Assembly (NCBI GenBank): GCA_964406155.1
Contig: CAYOQR010000023.1
Location: 1-64,000 of the forward strand
Source of the DNA: Dongia_B sp964406155
GTDB lineage: Bacteria > Pseudomonadota > Alphaproteobacteria > Dongiales > Dongiaceae
Direction: 5' to 3'
Length of the DNA: 64,000 bases
This document shows, one piece after another, positions 1-8,183 of the stretch. How positions within the stretch are numbered: position 1 is the first letter of the stretch; each line of letters starts with the position of its first letter. Both the position numbers and the translations under genes were made by a program. The notes beneath the pieces are model-generated. The model was not told the DNA's origin, made no database searches, and saw nothing but the letters and a program-made list of their open reading frames with translations.

Positions 1-373
1 GATAGTCCCGCTTCAGCCGCGCAAGCTGCGCCACCGTCGCATCGTGGCCATCGACCGCCGTCTTGCCCTGGAGGGTCTGGTAGCTGTCGCTGATCGCCTG
101 GCGCTTCTCCTCGAACTGGTTGAAGAGATCCACCACGCGCGTGCCAGCCGCCTGCGCCGCCGCTGCGGCCTCGGCATCCGCGGCAGCCTTGGCCCGTCGC
201 CCGACATAATCGGCCACCGCCAAGCCGGCCGTCTCCACATTTTCGCCCAGCGTGCCCAGGGACTTCGCCGTCTCGCTGCCGAACTGCTCGGCGGTCGCCT
301 GCACCGTGTAATACGGGGTCGCCGCCGGGGCGATCTTCACCTGGCGTTCGTTGTATTGCGGTATGCTCGGCAT
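1..373 (-). CDS. Phage internal virion-type protein, N-terminal part (runs off the window)
   Basis: The reading frame opens with ATG at 373 (protein begins MPSIPQYNERQVKI) and stays open to base 1, so only about 124 residues are visible. An AAGAAGG ribosome site lies just upstream. The visible part is alanine-rich and charged, likely helical (AKAAADAEAAAAAQAAG). It follows the gp14-like gene by 18 bp in the same direction, the place where T7-type phages encode their large internal virion proteins. The assignment to an internal or ejection protein rests on position, not on a recognised domain. Confidence 0.6.
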   Translation of the reverse strand, partial: MPSIPQYNERQVKIAPAATPYYTVQATAEQFGSETAKSLGTLGENVETAGLAVADYVGRRAKAAADAEAAAAAQAAGTRVVDLFNQFEEKRQAISDSYQTLQGKTAVDGHDATVAQLARLKRDY

Positions 374-391
374 GAACTTTCTGCCTTCTTG

Positions 392-919
392 TTACTTTAC
401 GGGAATTTGACCGATCAGCTTCGAGGCGCCGCCCAGGATCGAGCTGCCCATGTCGAAATAGCCCTTGGTCGTGGCCTGCCGGGCTTCCATCCGCTTGAGC
501 TGGGCATCGGCGGCATAATTGGCGCCCTGCACCCGGAACTGCCGCGCCTCGCGCTCGGCATTGCCGCGAATGGTGAGCGCATCCAGCTCGCCCATCGCCG
601 CCGTGTCGCCGAGGATGTCGAGGACCGAGCCGCTGCTAAGATCGGCGCCCTGGGCCGCGAAGCCCGCCCGCTGCTGGCCCAGCAGCAATTGCGTCTTCTT
701 GCGCTGCTCGGCCTCGTCGACTGCGCCGCGCTTCAGGGCATCTTCCGCATTCTGGTTGGCGATGATCTGGTTGTTCTTCGCCACGGCGGCATTGTATTTC
801 GCCTGCTGTGCCTGGGCCTTGCCTTGTTGAATGGAACTGACTGCCGCCATGGCGGTGGAGGCGACCGTCGTTGCAATGGTGATGGCCGCGACCGTCGATG
901 CTGAAATTCCGCCGCTCAT
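392..919 (-). CDS. Phage internal virion protein, gp14-like
   Basis: This 175-residue protein has a hydrophobic, Ala/Thr-rich N-terminus (about residues 8-30), then a long Gln/Ala/Lys-rich helical segment (QQGKAQAQQAKYNAAVAKNN), and a C-terminus with GSSILGGASKLIG. That arrangement is typical of the small internal virion proteins of podoviruses, which sit in the capsid core and are ejected with the DNA. It starts one base after the stop of the upstream cupin-like gene, so the two are probably translated together. Function is by family resemblance and gene order. Confidence 0.7.
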   Translation of the reverse strand: MSGGISASTVAAITIATTVASTAMAAVSSIQQGKAQAQQAKYNAAVAKNNQIIANQNAEDALKRGAVDEAEQRKKTQLLLGQQRAGFAAQGADLSSGSVLDILGDTAAMGELDALTIRGNAEREARQFRVQGANYAADAQLKRMEARQATTKGYFDMGSSILGGASKLIGQIPVK

Positions 920-920
920 G

Positions 921-1382
921 TCATTCCCCCGTGAAAATCACTGTGTTCGTGTCGGGATCGAGCCGGGACATCAGGCTGGCCGCCTCCTCCGTGAATTGCT
1001 CCTCCGCCTGCTCAACCGTCCTGGCCTTGCTTGGGAAAAGCATCGTTACATGGGTGTCGGTCAGGGTGACGAATGCCTGTTTCCGATGTGCGGCAGCGGC
1101 AAAGACGTTGTAGCCGCGCAGCTCCCGTGCCGCGCCGTCGAGATAGACGATGCAATCGCCGCTGACGATCAGCACCGTCGCGATGCGAATGAGGGCGCCG
1201 GTCAGCACCATGCCGGCCGGAATCATGATCGTGCGGGCATACATGCCGCCGTGAAAGAGATGCGCCGTCTCGATGCGCTCCTGCGGGCATTGCAGGGAGA
1301 GCGCTTCCAGCGCGCGCACCTTGTCGATCGCTTCCTCGCTCATCGCCGGGATGACGTTTTCCGCCCGGATGACATCAAGCAT
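921..1382 (-). CDS. Phage cupin-like small protein
   Basis: A 153-residue protein. Residues about 40-115 read like a single small beta barrel: HLFHGGMYARTIMIPAG, then a turn, VLIVSGDCIVYLDG, and FVTLTDTHVTMLFPS, which resembles the cupin-like proteins found in the structural modules of short-tailed phages. The C-terminal 35 residues are acidic and helical. No complete metal-binding His set is evident. The gene overlaps the upstream GNAT gene by 8 bp, so it belongs to the late operon. Its role in the virion is unknown. Confidence 0.6.
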   Translation of the reverse strand: MLDVIRAENVIPAMSEEAIDKVRALEALSLQCPQERIETAHLFHGGMYARTIMIPAGMVLTGALIRIATVLIVSGDCIVYLDGAARELRGYNVFAAAAHRKQAFVTLTDTHVTMLFPSKARTVEQAEEQFTEEAASLMSRLDPDTNTVIFTGE

Positions 1383-1836
1383 GGGCCATCTCCTTGAAAA
1401 AGACCCGGTTGGTTTCCCGATAGCCGAGGCGCGGCAGGACGTCGGCCAGCCTTCCCCCGAAGGGAGCGCTGACCAGGAGGCCCGGAGCCTTCATTTCCCG
1501 CGCATGAGCTTCGGCCGTGCGTAACAGCTTGAGCCCCGCCCCGGTCTTGCGGTGCACCCCGGCAACGAAGAAGGATTCGAGAACCGCGACCGCGATCCCG
1601 TAATGAGGAATGACCGGCGTCAGCATGGTCAGAAGTCCGATCAACGCGTCTTCGTTAAAGGCCCCGTAGAGATGAAAGACGCCGGCCTGTTCGATCAGCC
1701 GATAGGTCGCGGCCTTCTCGTCCGGGTCCGGCAGGCCGTGGATCTTGGATTCCGCGGCATATTCCTTCGCCAAGGCCGGGAAGTCCGGATGCAGCTCCAT
1801 TTCGCCGACAGTACATTTCCGGACCGTGACGCTCAT
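1375..1836 (-). CDS. Phage-encoded GNAT-like N-acetyltransferase
   Basis: A 153-residue protein beginning MSVTVRKCTVGEM. It has the GNAT layout: an N-terminal helix, beta strands around FHLYGAFNEDALIGLLTM, a central ESFFVAGVHRKTGAGLKLL stretch matching the acetyl-CoA loop and helix (RxxGxGxxLL type), and a C-terminal strand ending LGYRETNRVFFKEM. The ATG at 1836 overlaps the stop of the preceding gene as ATGA, which decides the start. Such acetyltransferases recur in podovirus structural modules; the substrate is unknown. Confidence 0.65.
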   Translation of the reverse strand: MSVTVRKCTVGEMELHPDFPALAKEYAAESKIHGLPDPDEKAATYRLIEQAGVFHLYGAFNEDALIGLLTMLTPVIPHYGIAVAVLESFFVAGVHRKTGAGLKLLRTAEAHAREMKAPGLLVSAPFGGRLADVLPRLGYRETNRVFFKEMAHA

Positions 1837-2339
1837 GCCGCCTGCTCCCGTTCCCATCGGTCGCGCCGCAATTCGATCCGGTGATGCGGCAAGCCGAAGG
1901 GGCCGTGCGGCGCGGCGGGAAACAGCTCGAATCCCATCCAGGCCAGCCAGCGGATTGCTTTCCGGTAGCGGGCATCGACCCAATTGGTGAGCACGGGGAA
2001 CAGGGCCGACATTTCCGCCAGGAAAGGCCGGTAAAATCGTAGCATCGGCATCCAATGCCGGCCGACCAGATCGCTGGAGAGGAGCCAGGGAATGCCGGTT
2101 CCCCCCAGCAGCGACTGGCAGCCGACGCCGAACATGCAGACCGGCCGGCCCTCGACCAGCCAGGTCCAAGCCTGGAGCGATCCGGCGAGCGAAATCTCCA
2201 ACCCTTCCAGGGGGCCGACCGCCGCCGCCGCCCAGACCTCGTCGCGGTCTTGCGCGCGCATGATCGGCGCCATGGTCCGGGCATGATCCGGCCTCGCCTC
2301 GGTCACGTCGTAAAGCCGCCGGATATGATCAATATCCAA
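1833..2339 (-). CDS. T7 gp13-like (DUF2833-type) phage virion protein
   Basis: A 168-residue protein with a GNAT-like fold signature: RAQDRDEVWAAA near residue 29, CMFGVG near residue 68, a PWLLSSDLV segment, and VDARYRKAIRWLAWMGFEL near residue 121. This pattern is that of the DUF2833 family, to which T7 gp13 is related. It lies between the tail tubular B gene (11-bp overlap) and the GNAT gene (4-bp overlap). It may be a degenerate acetyltransferase co-opted for virion assembly; the family link is from memory of its motifs. Confidence 0.6.
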   Translation of the reverse strand: MDIDHIRRLYDVTEARPDHARTMAPIMRAQDRDEVWAAAAVGPLEGLEISLAGSLQAWTWLVEGRPVCMFGVGCQSLLGGTGIPWLLSSDLVGRHWMPMLRFYRPFLAEMSALFPVLTNWVDARYRKAIRWLAWMGFELFPAAPHGPFGLPHHRIELRRDRWEREQAA

Positions 2340-4872
2340 GATCGACCTCCGGGACGGCGGCGAGAATCGTGCAGGGCAGCGGATTGTCCTGGCGGATCAG
2401 GACACGGCCGTTGCTGTTCCAGCTCGGATCCTGCAGCACGCGTTCGATGCCGGTCAGCAAGCCGATCGGCGTGCCATACATCTGGTTGGTGCGTTCCTTG
2501 ACCTCGGTCAGACGCGAGACCTGGCCGTTCTCATGGGTGCCGCCGACCTTCACGCCGCGGCTGTTCTCCACCTTCACGGTCACGGCGGAGATCTTCTTGC
2601 GCTTGCCCTGGACCGTCGGATCGCCGACATCGAGATCCAGTGTCTCCAGCTCGGCGATGTAACGCAGGCCGATGGTGATCTTGCTGGCCGGATTGTCGAG
2701 CGTGATCCGCCCGTTCGTGACCGTGGCCGGGGGGAAGACATTGCCATCGCCAAGCACCCCGACTTCCTTTCCCTCGAGATGCCAGAGATTGCTCACATGC
2801 TGCGTCGCGGGACCGTTATATTGCAGGGCGCAATCGAGGAACCAGGCATCCTGGACATTGGCGAAATAGCGCGTATGCAGGCGCTCGACATAGCGCTTGG
2901 TCCGGCCATTGACGGTCCGCCGGATGATGAAATAGGCGACGTCCTCGCCGTTTTCCGAGATCACCGCCACGCTTTCGAAGGCGCCGTCCGTCACATGGCG
3001 GTGCCAGGCATAGACCTCCTGCTCCCGCATATAGGTGAGGCCCAGCAAGACGCCGTCGTCGCGCACCGACCAGATGATGCGGAAGGGCTCCTGGGCGAAG
3101 GCCCATTCCTGGATGGTGCGGCCGTAGAACAGGTGATCGGCCAGGACCGAGCGATCGGTGCCGGTATAGCTGTCGCTGGCGAATTCATAGCCGATATCCC
3201 GCACCACGCCGCCCTTGTCCTGGATGAACAGGATGGTGTTGTTGACGACGATGGGGCGGACGTCGCTGCAGCCGTTATAGGATTGCGGCCGGTTATAGCA
3301 GTTCGCGGGCGTGATCGCGTCGCTGTTCGATCCGCCGGTGCATTTCCATTCGGCGCCGCTGGTCAGCAGGATCAGCGTGTTCATCGACACCATGTGGCGG
3401 ATGGCATTGACCTCGGCCGCGACCAGGGTCCGGGTGATGGCGTCATCGTCCTTGGTCGGCGAAGCGACATTCATGTTGCGGAAATTGCCGGATTGCGTCG
3501 CCCAGAAGGTCTGCGGCTGCTTCGCCGAATTGGCGAAGAATTTCCGCTGCTCGTGATAGGCCACCACGCTGGGCCAGTTCCCGCCCTCGAACGGATCGCG
3601 GCCGGATGGCGGGGTGTCGTTGATGTCCGGCGCGATATTGACGTCCGTGAACGAGGTGCCGTAGGACACGCCGACCCAGCCGAAGGTGCCGCTGATCTCG
3701 CGATAGATGTTGAACTTCGAGACGCCCGCCTGGCCGCTCCAGGAAACCGTGATGGTATTCGTGGATGACAGGGCCGCCGCGCTGGCGGTGCGGACGAAGG
3801 CCGTGGACCAGGAGCCGCCGCCGCCATAGGCACCGTAGCTTGTGCTGTCGACATTGCTGTTGTCCAGCTTATGCAGCGCAAACGAATTCGACCCGCTGAC
3901 GGCGATCAGGAAGCCGCGGCTATTGACCTCCGTCATGCCCGCGACGCCCTGAATGTAAATCTCATCGCCGCTTTGCAGGCCATGCGCGGCGGAGGTCGTG
4001 ACGACCGCCGGATTGGCCTTGGTGATGCTCGAAATGCCGAACGCGCCGGTGATGCCGGGCAAGCTTTCCTCGGTGCCGTCTCCGCTCACCGCCGTGACCT
4101 TGTACCGGTACGTGCTCGACCCCGAGGTGGCGGGGGTCAGGGCGAGGCCGGTCGGCCGGTTCACTTGCGGTGCGAAAGTGACTTTCGAGAACGACCAGGC
4201 CGTATCGCCGGTGCGGCTGAGGTCATAGGGCGGATAGCCCGGATGACAGAAGGTCATCACGTCCGCCGACTGGGTGAATTTGATACCCGGATTCTTCGCC
4301 GCCGGATCGGAGCGCAAATCCGCCGCCGCATAGGGCGAGACGACGGTATAGATCCGCGCCACCGTTCCGCCGCCGCCATAGGCCGGCAAGGCCGAGCCGT
4401 CGATGCCATCCAGTTGGAACCCGATCGGCGTGGCGCCGGCGATCTTGAAGCGGCGGCCGTTCAGATCGGTCATGCCGGTCAGGCCGCTGAGATAGACCTC
4501 ATCGCCATTGGCATAGCCGTTGGCCGCCTGCACCGTCACCGGATTGGCCTGGCTGACGCCGGTCACATTGATCGGCGTTTCCAGCACATAGCCACCATCC
4601 TTGATCACCCGCAGGGTATAATCGCCGAATTCCAGCACATAGGCCTGCTGCGTGTTGAACTGGAACGGGATCAGCCGGCCGCGCTTGGCGCTGTCCTTCA
4701 CCTCGCCCACGAATTCCGTGCCGGCGCGATTGCTGGCGCCGCCGGCTGGATGGATGAAGAAGTTCTGCAGCTTGCGGCAACCGACCCGGTACTTGGCCAG
4801 ATCGACCCGGCCATGCAGCTTGGGCGACAATTCGCCGCCGGCGAAGCTCGGCTGAATCACGTTCTGCGTCAT
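2329..4872 (-). CDS. Phage tail tubular protein B-like (tail nozzle)
   Basis: A protein of about 847 residues starting MTQNVIQPSFAGGELSPKLHGRVDLAKYRVGCRKL, the characteristic opening of podovirus tail nozzle proteins (T7 gp12 type), followed by NFFIHPAGGASNRAGTEFVG. Two Ig-like or repeat segments with the shared pattern GDEVYLSGLTGMTDLNGR (near 125) and GDEIYIQGVAGMTEVNSR (near 300) suggest internal duplication. The ATG at 4872 overlaps the stop of the upstream gene as ATGA; a TTG 15 bp earlier is less likely. With the product of the next gene upstream it should form the tail tube below the portal. Confidence 0.85.
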   Translation of the reverse strand: MTQNVIQPSFAGGELSPKLHGRVDLAKYRVGCRKLQNFFIHPAGGASNRAGTEFVGEVKDSAKRGRLIPFQFNTQQAYVLEFGDYTLRVIKDGGYVLETPINVTGVSQANPVTVQAANGYANGDEVYLSGLTGMTDLNGRRFKIAGATPIGFQLDGIDGSALPAYGGGGTVARIYTVVSPYAAADLRSDPAAKNPGIKFTQSADVMTFCHPGYPPYDLSRTGDTAWSFSKVTFAPQVNRPTGLALTPATSGSSTYRYKVTAVSGDGTEESLPGITGAFGISSITKANPAVVTTSAAHGLQSGDEIYIQGVAGMTEVNSRGFLIAVSGSNSFALHKLDNSNVDSTSYGAYGGGGSWSTAFVRTASAAALSSTNTITVSWSGQAGVSKFNIYREISGTFGWVGVSYGTSFTDVNIAPDINDTPPSGRDPFEGGNWPSVVAYHEQRKFFANSAKQPQTFWATQSGNFRNMNVASPTKDDDAITRTLVAAEVNAIRHMVSMNTLILLTSGAEWKCTGGSNSDAITPANCYNRPQSYNGCSDVRPIVVNNTILFIQDKGGVVRDIGYEFASDSYTGTDRSVLADHLFYGRTIQEWAFAQEPFRIIWSVRDDGVLLGLTYMREQEVYAWHRHVTDGAFESVAVISENGEDVAYFIIRRTVNGRTKRYVERLHTRYFANVQDAWFLDCALQYNGPATQHVSNLWHLEGKEVGVLGDGNVFPPATVTNGRITLDNPASKITIGLRYIAELETLDLDVGDPTVQGKRKKISAVTVKVENSRGVKVGGTHENGQVSRLTEVKERTNQMYGTPIGLLTGIERVLQDPSWNSNGRVLIRQDNPLPCTILAAVPEVDLGY

Positions 4873-5528
4873 CGATGGGCGATCCAATCGGGAATGGTGG
4901 TCTGCTGCTGCACGCCTTCATTGGCATCGGCCGCGGCGGCGGTCGCGACGGTCTGGTGCCACATGGTCTGGCAAGCCTGCATGAGGTTAAGATTGCCGGT
5001 CAGCGGCACCGCCATCTGCGCGCCGCAAGCCCAGGACAGGGCAGCAACGAATCCCGGCGGGAACAGCGTGGTATTGGCCACCCGCTTGGTGTAATAGGCC
5101 TGGGCCTGCGGCTGGTCGCAATAGATCACCTTGAGATCGTTGCCCTGGCCGTCGAGATCGATCGCCACCTCATAGGGCAGCACGCCGCTGCCCCCGCCCC
5201 GCCCCGGAACCGCCGCCAGCCCGAAGGCGCCCGGGCCGGTCACGACGACACCGCTTTGCAGCGGATTGAGGATGCCGCGCATCTTCAGGCAATCGGTCGG
5301 ATAGGCATAGCGATAGGCCCAGTCGACCGGTGGCTCCCCAAGATCGGCGAGATACAGGCGGCATCGCGCGAAGCCCCAGTCCATCGCCTCCAGGGTCTCG
5401 TCCCGGGCGATCTCGTAGATGGTGTTGAAGCTGCGCGCCTCCGGGCTGTCCTCGCCGAGATCGGCGACGGTCGACCGCGTGCCGATGCGCGACAAAGCCA
5501 GATTGGCGATCTGAATGAGATCGGCCAT
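4869..5528 (-). CDS. Phage tail tubular protein A-like (head-tail adaptor)
   Basis: A 219-residue protein. It opens MADLIQIANLALSRIGTRS and continues ARDETLEAMDWGFARCRL and DWAYRYAYPTDCLKMR, the hallmark order of gp11-type tail tubular A / adaptor proteins of podoviruses. It should bind the portal ring and carry the nozzle encoded by the next gene, with which it overlaps by 4 bp. The C-terminus (LSWACGAQMAVPLTGN onward) is the helical part that contacts the nozzle in the family. Length is within the usual range. Confidence 0.85.
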   Translation of the reverse strand: MADLIQIANLALSRIGTRSTVADLGEDSPEARSFNTIYEIARDETLEAMDWGFARCRLYLADLGEPPVDWAYRYAYPTDCLKMRGILNPLQSGVVVTGPGAFGLAAVPGRGGGSGVLPYEVAIDLDGQGNDLKVIYCDQPQAQAYYTKRVANTTLFPPGFVAALSWACGAQMAVPLTGNLNLMQACQTMWHQTVATAAAADANEGVQQQTTIPDWIAHR

Positions 5529-5641
5529 GACATCAGCCTCTCTTTGTTGATTTGCCCAGGGTCGATTGACCGGCGGCGCCGACCGGCGTCCGCGCCGGTA
5601 CCGCCATCCCTGTCCGCATGCCGGCTTTCATGGCGCCGCCC

Positions 5642-5968
5642 CTATTGCGACAGCCGATAGCCGATGCTGCCGCTGGTATAGGCGGTGCAGTTCAGGCGGT
5701 AGAGCACGCCCTTTTCCGGCTCGCTGATCGACAGGCTGGTGGGGACGGTGAAACTGGCGGCGGCACCGCTGGTATCCTTGGCGACCGGCAGCCAGGTGGT
5801 GCCGCCGTCGAAGGAGCGTTCCGGCGCCACCGTACCGGCGAAGGTCCCCCAGAGGGCGATATTGAAATCTCCCGCCATCGCCCTGGCCGCCGACTGACCT
5901 GTCGCGGCGAAGCTGCCGCTCAGCACTTCCAGGGCCTCGTCGGTGGCGGTCGTGGTTCGTTTACCCAT
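5642..5968 (-). CDS. Small phage structural protein, unknown
   Basis: A 108-residue protein, MGKRTTTATDEALEVLSGSF, with alternating beta-rich text (FNIALWGTFAGTVAPERSFDGGTTWLPV and a C-terminus GVLYRLNCTAYTSGSIGYRLSQ). It reads like a small beta-sandwich that might decorate the head or tail. The word SFDGGTTWLPV recalls the small single-sandwich proteins found next to capsid genes in many phages. It lies between the tail A gene and a 71-residue protein, all on one strand. Confidence 0.55.
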   Translation of the reverse strand: MGKRTTTATDEALEVLSGSFAATGQSAARAMAGDFNIALWGTFAGTVAPERSFDGGTTWLPVAKDTSGAAASFTVPTSLSISEPEKGVLYRLNCTAYTSGSIGYRLSQ

Positions 5969-6014
5969 GATGATGTCCTCTGATAATGGGTTGCCGGATG
6001 ATGGCGCCAGGGCG

Positions 6015-6230
6015 TCAGGCGAGGTTGAGCGGCGACGCTTCCTCGCCCTCGATATCCTCGTACTGCTCCTGCGAGGCCATCAGCGCCTCGGCCGCTTTCG
6101 CGGCCTTGCGCGCAGCGGCATCCAACGGCTCCAGATTGGTGCCCGGCAGATCGCCGTAATCGATCTCACTCCCCGCCTCATACAGCCGGTCGCCGATATA
6201 GGATGTTTCCAGAACGCGATACCGCGCCAT
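6015..6230 (-). CDS. Small phage protein, unknown
   Basis: A 71-residue protein beginning MARYRVLETSYIGDRLYEAGSEIDYGD. The first 40 residues resemble a short beta-rich domain that is common in small proteins near capsid genes; the rest is an Ala/Lys helix and an acidic tail. An in-frame ATG 72 bp further upstream exists, but the sequence between translates repeat DNA, and GAGGAAG lies 5 bp before the ATG at 6230, so the shorter form is chosen. Confidence 0.55.
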   Translation of the reverse strand: MARYRVLETSYIGDRLYEAGSEIDYGDLPGTNLEPLDAAARKAAKAAEALMASQEQYEDIEGEEASPLNLA

Positions 6231-6285
6231 GATGCTTCCTCCTGCTCTCTTGCTCGTTGATGAACGCACGTATCTCGCATCGGCC

Positions 6286-6420
6286 ATGGACTCCCGGGTC
6301 AAGCCCGGGAGTGACAGGTGGAGAGGTTAATCACGAGGTGCACCCGCTTCACCGATTGTCATCCCCGGGCTTGACCCTGTCGGCGCAGGCCGACATTCGT
6401 CAGCCGGGGATCCACGTCAA
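6286..6420. repeat. R1 dispersed palindromic repeat pair inside the prophage
   Basis: The block opens with ATGGACTCCCGGGTCAAG at 6286, whose arms CTCCCGGG and CCCGGGAG form a hairpin, and closes with an oppositely oriented copy around CCCCGGGCTTGACCCTG at 6363. The second copy is interrupted by the R3 three-arm element at 6379-6404. The pair fills the gap between two phage genes. Confidence 0.8.
6379..6404. repeat. R3 three-arm palindromic element, copy 1
   Basis: GTCGGC, 4 nt, GCCGAC, ATTC, GTCAGC. The middle arm can pair with either outer arm (the right one with one mismatch). It sits inside the right-hand R1 copy, splitting CTTGACCC from the closing CCGGGG. Confidence 0.75.
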
Positions 6421-6441
6421 GGTCAAGCGAGGTGTTTGGTG

Positions 6442-6888
6442 TTAGAATCCGGAAACGTTCAGCCCTTCCGGATAGGCGACATTGGCCTGCAGATCGAGCG
6501 CCAGGCCGGCGGTGAACTTGCCGGCGGTGAGCGGCCCGGTCGCCACCGTATAGGTGACGCCGAGATAGCGCTTGCCGCCGGTACGCGAGACCGGAACCGC
6601 AGTACGCAGGACCTGCGTGCCGGCGGTCAGCGCCGCCTTACCGATCGCATCGCTCTGCATCAGCACCACCGGATTGGTAGTGAGATCGGCGCTGTCCGCC
6701 GTGACCAGGGCGAACTGCACCGTGGCGGCGCCGGCGGCGGCAACATCCTGGGTGCAGGCGATGAAGAAGTTGATGTCGAAACCAGGCCCGACATCGCGCG
6801 CCTGGGTGAGGTCGATCACATTGGTCGAATTCGCCGTGGCCGTGACCGCCTGCTGGTTGGAGAACAGATTCGTGCTGTCCAGAATCAT
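6442..6888 (-). CDS. Phage capsid cement protein, Bbp16-like
   Basis: A 148-residue protein starting MILDSTNLFSNQQAVTATANSTNVIDL, which is the conserved opening of the Bbp16 family, the protein that cements capsomers in Bordetella phage BPP-1. The remainder is beta-rich (FFIACTQDVAAAGAATVQFALVT, then a GGKRYLGVTYTVATGPLTAGKFTAG strand pair). It lies directly downstream of the major capsid gene, as in BPP-1. An AAGGAAAG ribosome site precedes the ATG at 6888; a longer frame upstream only translates repeat DNA. Confidence 0.85.
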   Translation of the reverse strand: MILDSTNLFSNQQAVTATANSTNVIDLTQARDVGPGFDINFFIACTQDVAAAGAATVQFALVTADSADLTTNPVVLMQSDAIGKAALTAGTQVLRTAVPVSRTGGKRYLGVTYTVATGPLTAGKFTAGLALDLQANVAYPEGLNVSGF

Positions 6889-6928
6889 AGGTCTTTCCTT
6901 TATCCATATGCTGCAGCCGGCATCTGCC

Positions 6929-7070
6929 ATGGATTGCCGGGTCAAGCCCGGCAATGACGAGGGAGAATGGTCTGAGGGTCGTGCGAAACAAGAAACGATG
7001 ATCGTTCCCTTGGTCGCATCCTCTCTCCCCAGACCCATCTGTCACCCCCGGGCTTGACCCGGGGGTCCAC
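6929..7070. repeat. R1 dispersed palindromic repeat pair inside the prophage
   Basis: One copy at 6929-6958 (ATGGATTGCCGGGTCAAG with the closing arm GCCCGGCAATGAC) and one in the opposite sense at 7041-7070 (CCCCCGGGCTTGACCCGG, closing GGGTCC), about 80 bp apart. Both fall in the 238 bp between the capsid and cement genes. Confidence 0.8.
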
Positions 7071-7126
7071 GGTGCCGCTGTCTCGCTGCCCAAACGGGCA
7101 CTAATCGCTCACGCCGTAACGGCGCC

Positions 7127-8125
7127 TCACACCACCCGCGCTTCGGTGTTGAGGAGCTGATCCACCAGGCGGATCGGGATGCCGCGGAAGGCCGTCAGCG
7201 GATTGCCCTGGGCATCCTCGACCGTGTGGAAGCCGAGGGTCGGCTTCTCGGTCTGCTGGATGTCGGCCCAGGTCTTCACCGCGCGGTTCACGTAGAAGAC
7301 CGGGCGGCCGAGCTTCAGGCTGGGCACCTTGCTGATGGCACGGATGAACAGGCGCTGCAGGTTGACCGGCGAACCGCCGGCCAGCGAGGGCACATCGATA
7401 TTGGCGATGCGCACGGCAAACCGCCAATCGCGCACCGTCAGGCCGCATTTCCACTGATACTTGGTCTGATAGGCCTGGTACTTGCCGCCGGTGCCGTCAT
7501 CGATCGGCGCCGGAGTGCTGACATCCTCATGGGTCAGGCCGGCTTTCGACTTCTTCGGATAGATGCCGTGGATCGTGCGCTTGCCCCAGACCAACAGCCA
7601 GACGCTGGTATTGGTCGAACCGGTGCCGCCGGCATCGATCACATTATTGGCGGTCTGCGCCTGCGCCGCCTGCAGCGTGTTGTAGCGCGGCGCCAGGCCC
7701 TGGAAACGCTCCGGCGTCGCGGCGATGTTGCCGTAGAACAGCGTCTGCGCCATCTGCTGGTTCATGCCTTCCAGGAAGGCTTCGTCTTCCGACAAGCGGA
7801 AATCGGCGGCATTGCCGTTGAGATCGGCCAGATCCTTGTCGACGATGCTGTAGGTTTCCAGCATGCCGGTCGTGTCCGTGATCTGCGCGGTCGTCGATTT
7901 CTGCGGCTGCGCGCCCTGATAGAGCAGACGCCAGGTCGCCTGGGGCAGGCCGGTACGGATCGTGGTCAGGTGGCCGGTCGGCAGGTTGCCTTCGACCCAG
8001 ACCATGTCCTCCAGGACTTCGTTGGTTTGCGTAAGAATGTCGATCACATCCGCGATCTTGTCGTCCGCGGTCATCCGCTTCGCAAGATCCGTGATGCTGA
8101 GATACTGACCACCGATGGTCGCCAT
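7127..8125 (-). CDS. Phage major capsid protein, BPP-1 Bbp17-like
   Basis: A 332-residue protein beginning MATIGGQYLSITDLAKRM. It contains the ordered words of the Bbp17-type HK97-fold capsid family: VEGNLPTGHLTTIRTGLPQATWRLLYQG, SEDEAFLEGMNQQMAQTLFYGN, PERFQGLAPRYN, and SVWLLVWGKRTIHGIYPKKSKAG. It ends LVDQLLNTEARVV. It is flanked by the scaffold-like gene upstream and the cement protein downstream, the BPP-1 order. No sign of truncation. Confidence 0.9.
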   Translation of the reverse strand: MATIGGQYLSITDLAKRMTADDKIADVIDILTQTNEVLEDMVWVEGNLPTGHLTTIRTGLPQATWRLLYQGAQPQKSTTAQITDTTGMLETYSIVDKDLADLNGNAADFRLSEDEAFLEGMNQQMAQTLFYGNIAATPERFQGLAPRYNTLQAAQAQTANNVIDAGGTGSTNTSVWLLVWGKRTIHGIYPKKSKAGLTHEDVSTPAPIDDGTGGKYQAYQTKYQWKCGLTVRDWRFAVRIANIDVPSLAGGSPVNLQRLFIRAISKVPSLKLGRPVFYVNRAVKTWADIQQTEKPTLGFHTVEDAQGNPLTAFRGIPIRLVDQLLNTEARVV

Positions 8126-8183
8126 CTAGTGACTCCTTGTTAGATTTGCCTGACCCACCGAATCCTGTTAGGGGGCCGCGCTA

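Noticed and set aside
1..373. Diversity-generating retroelement expected from BPP-1 similarity
   Set aside because: No reverse transcriptase, template or variable repeat is in the window; the relevant side of the prophage is outside it.
4873..4887. TTG start extending the tail tubular B gene by five codons
   Set aside because: The ATG at 4872 overlaps the previous stop as ATGA and gives the conserved N-terminus.
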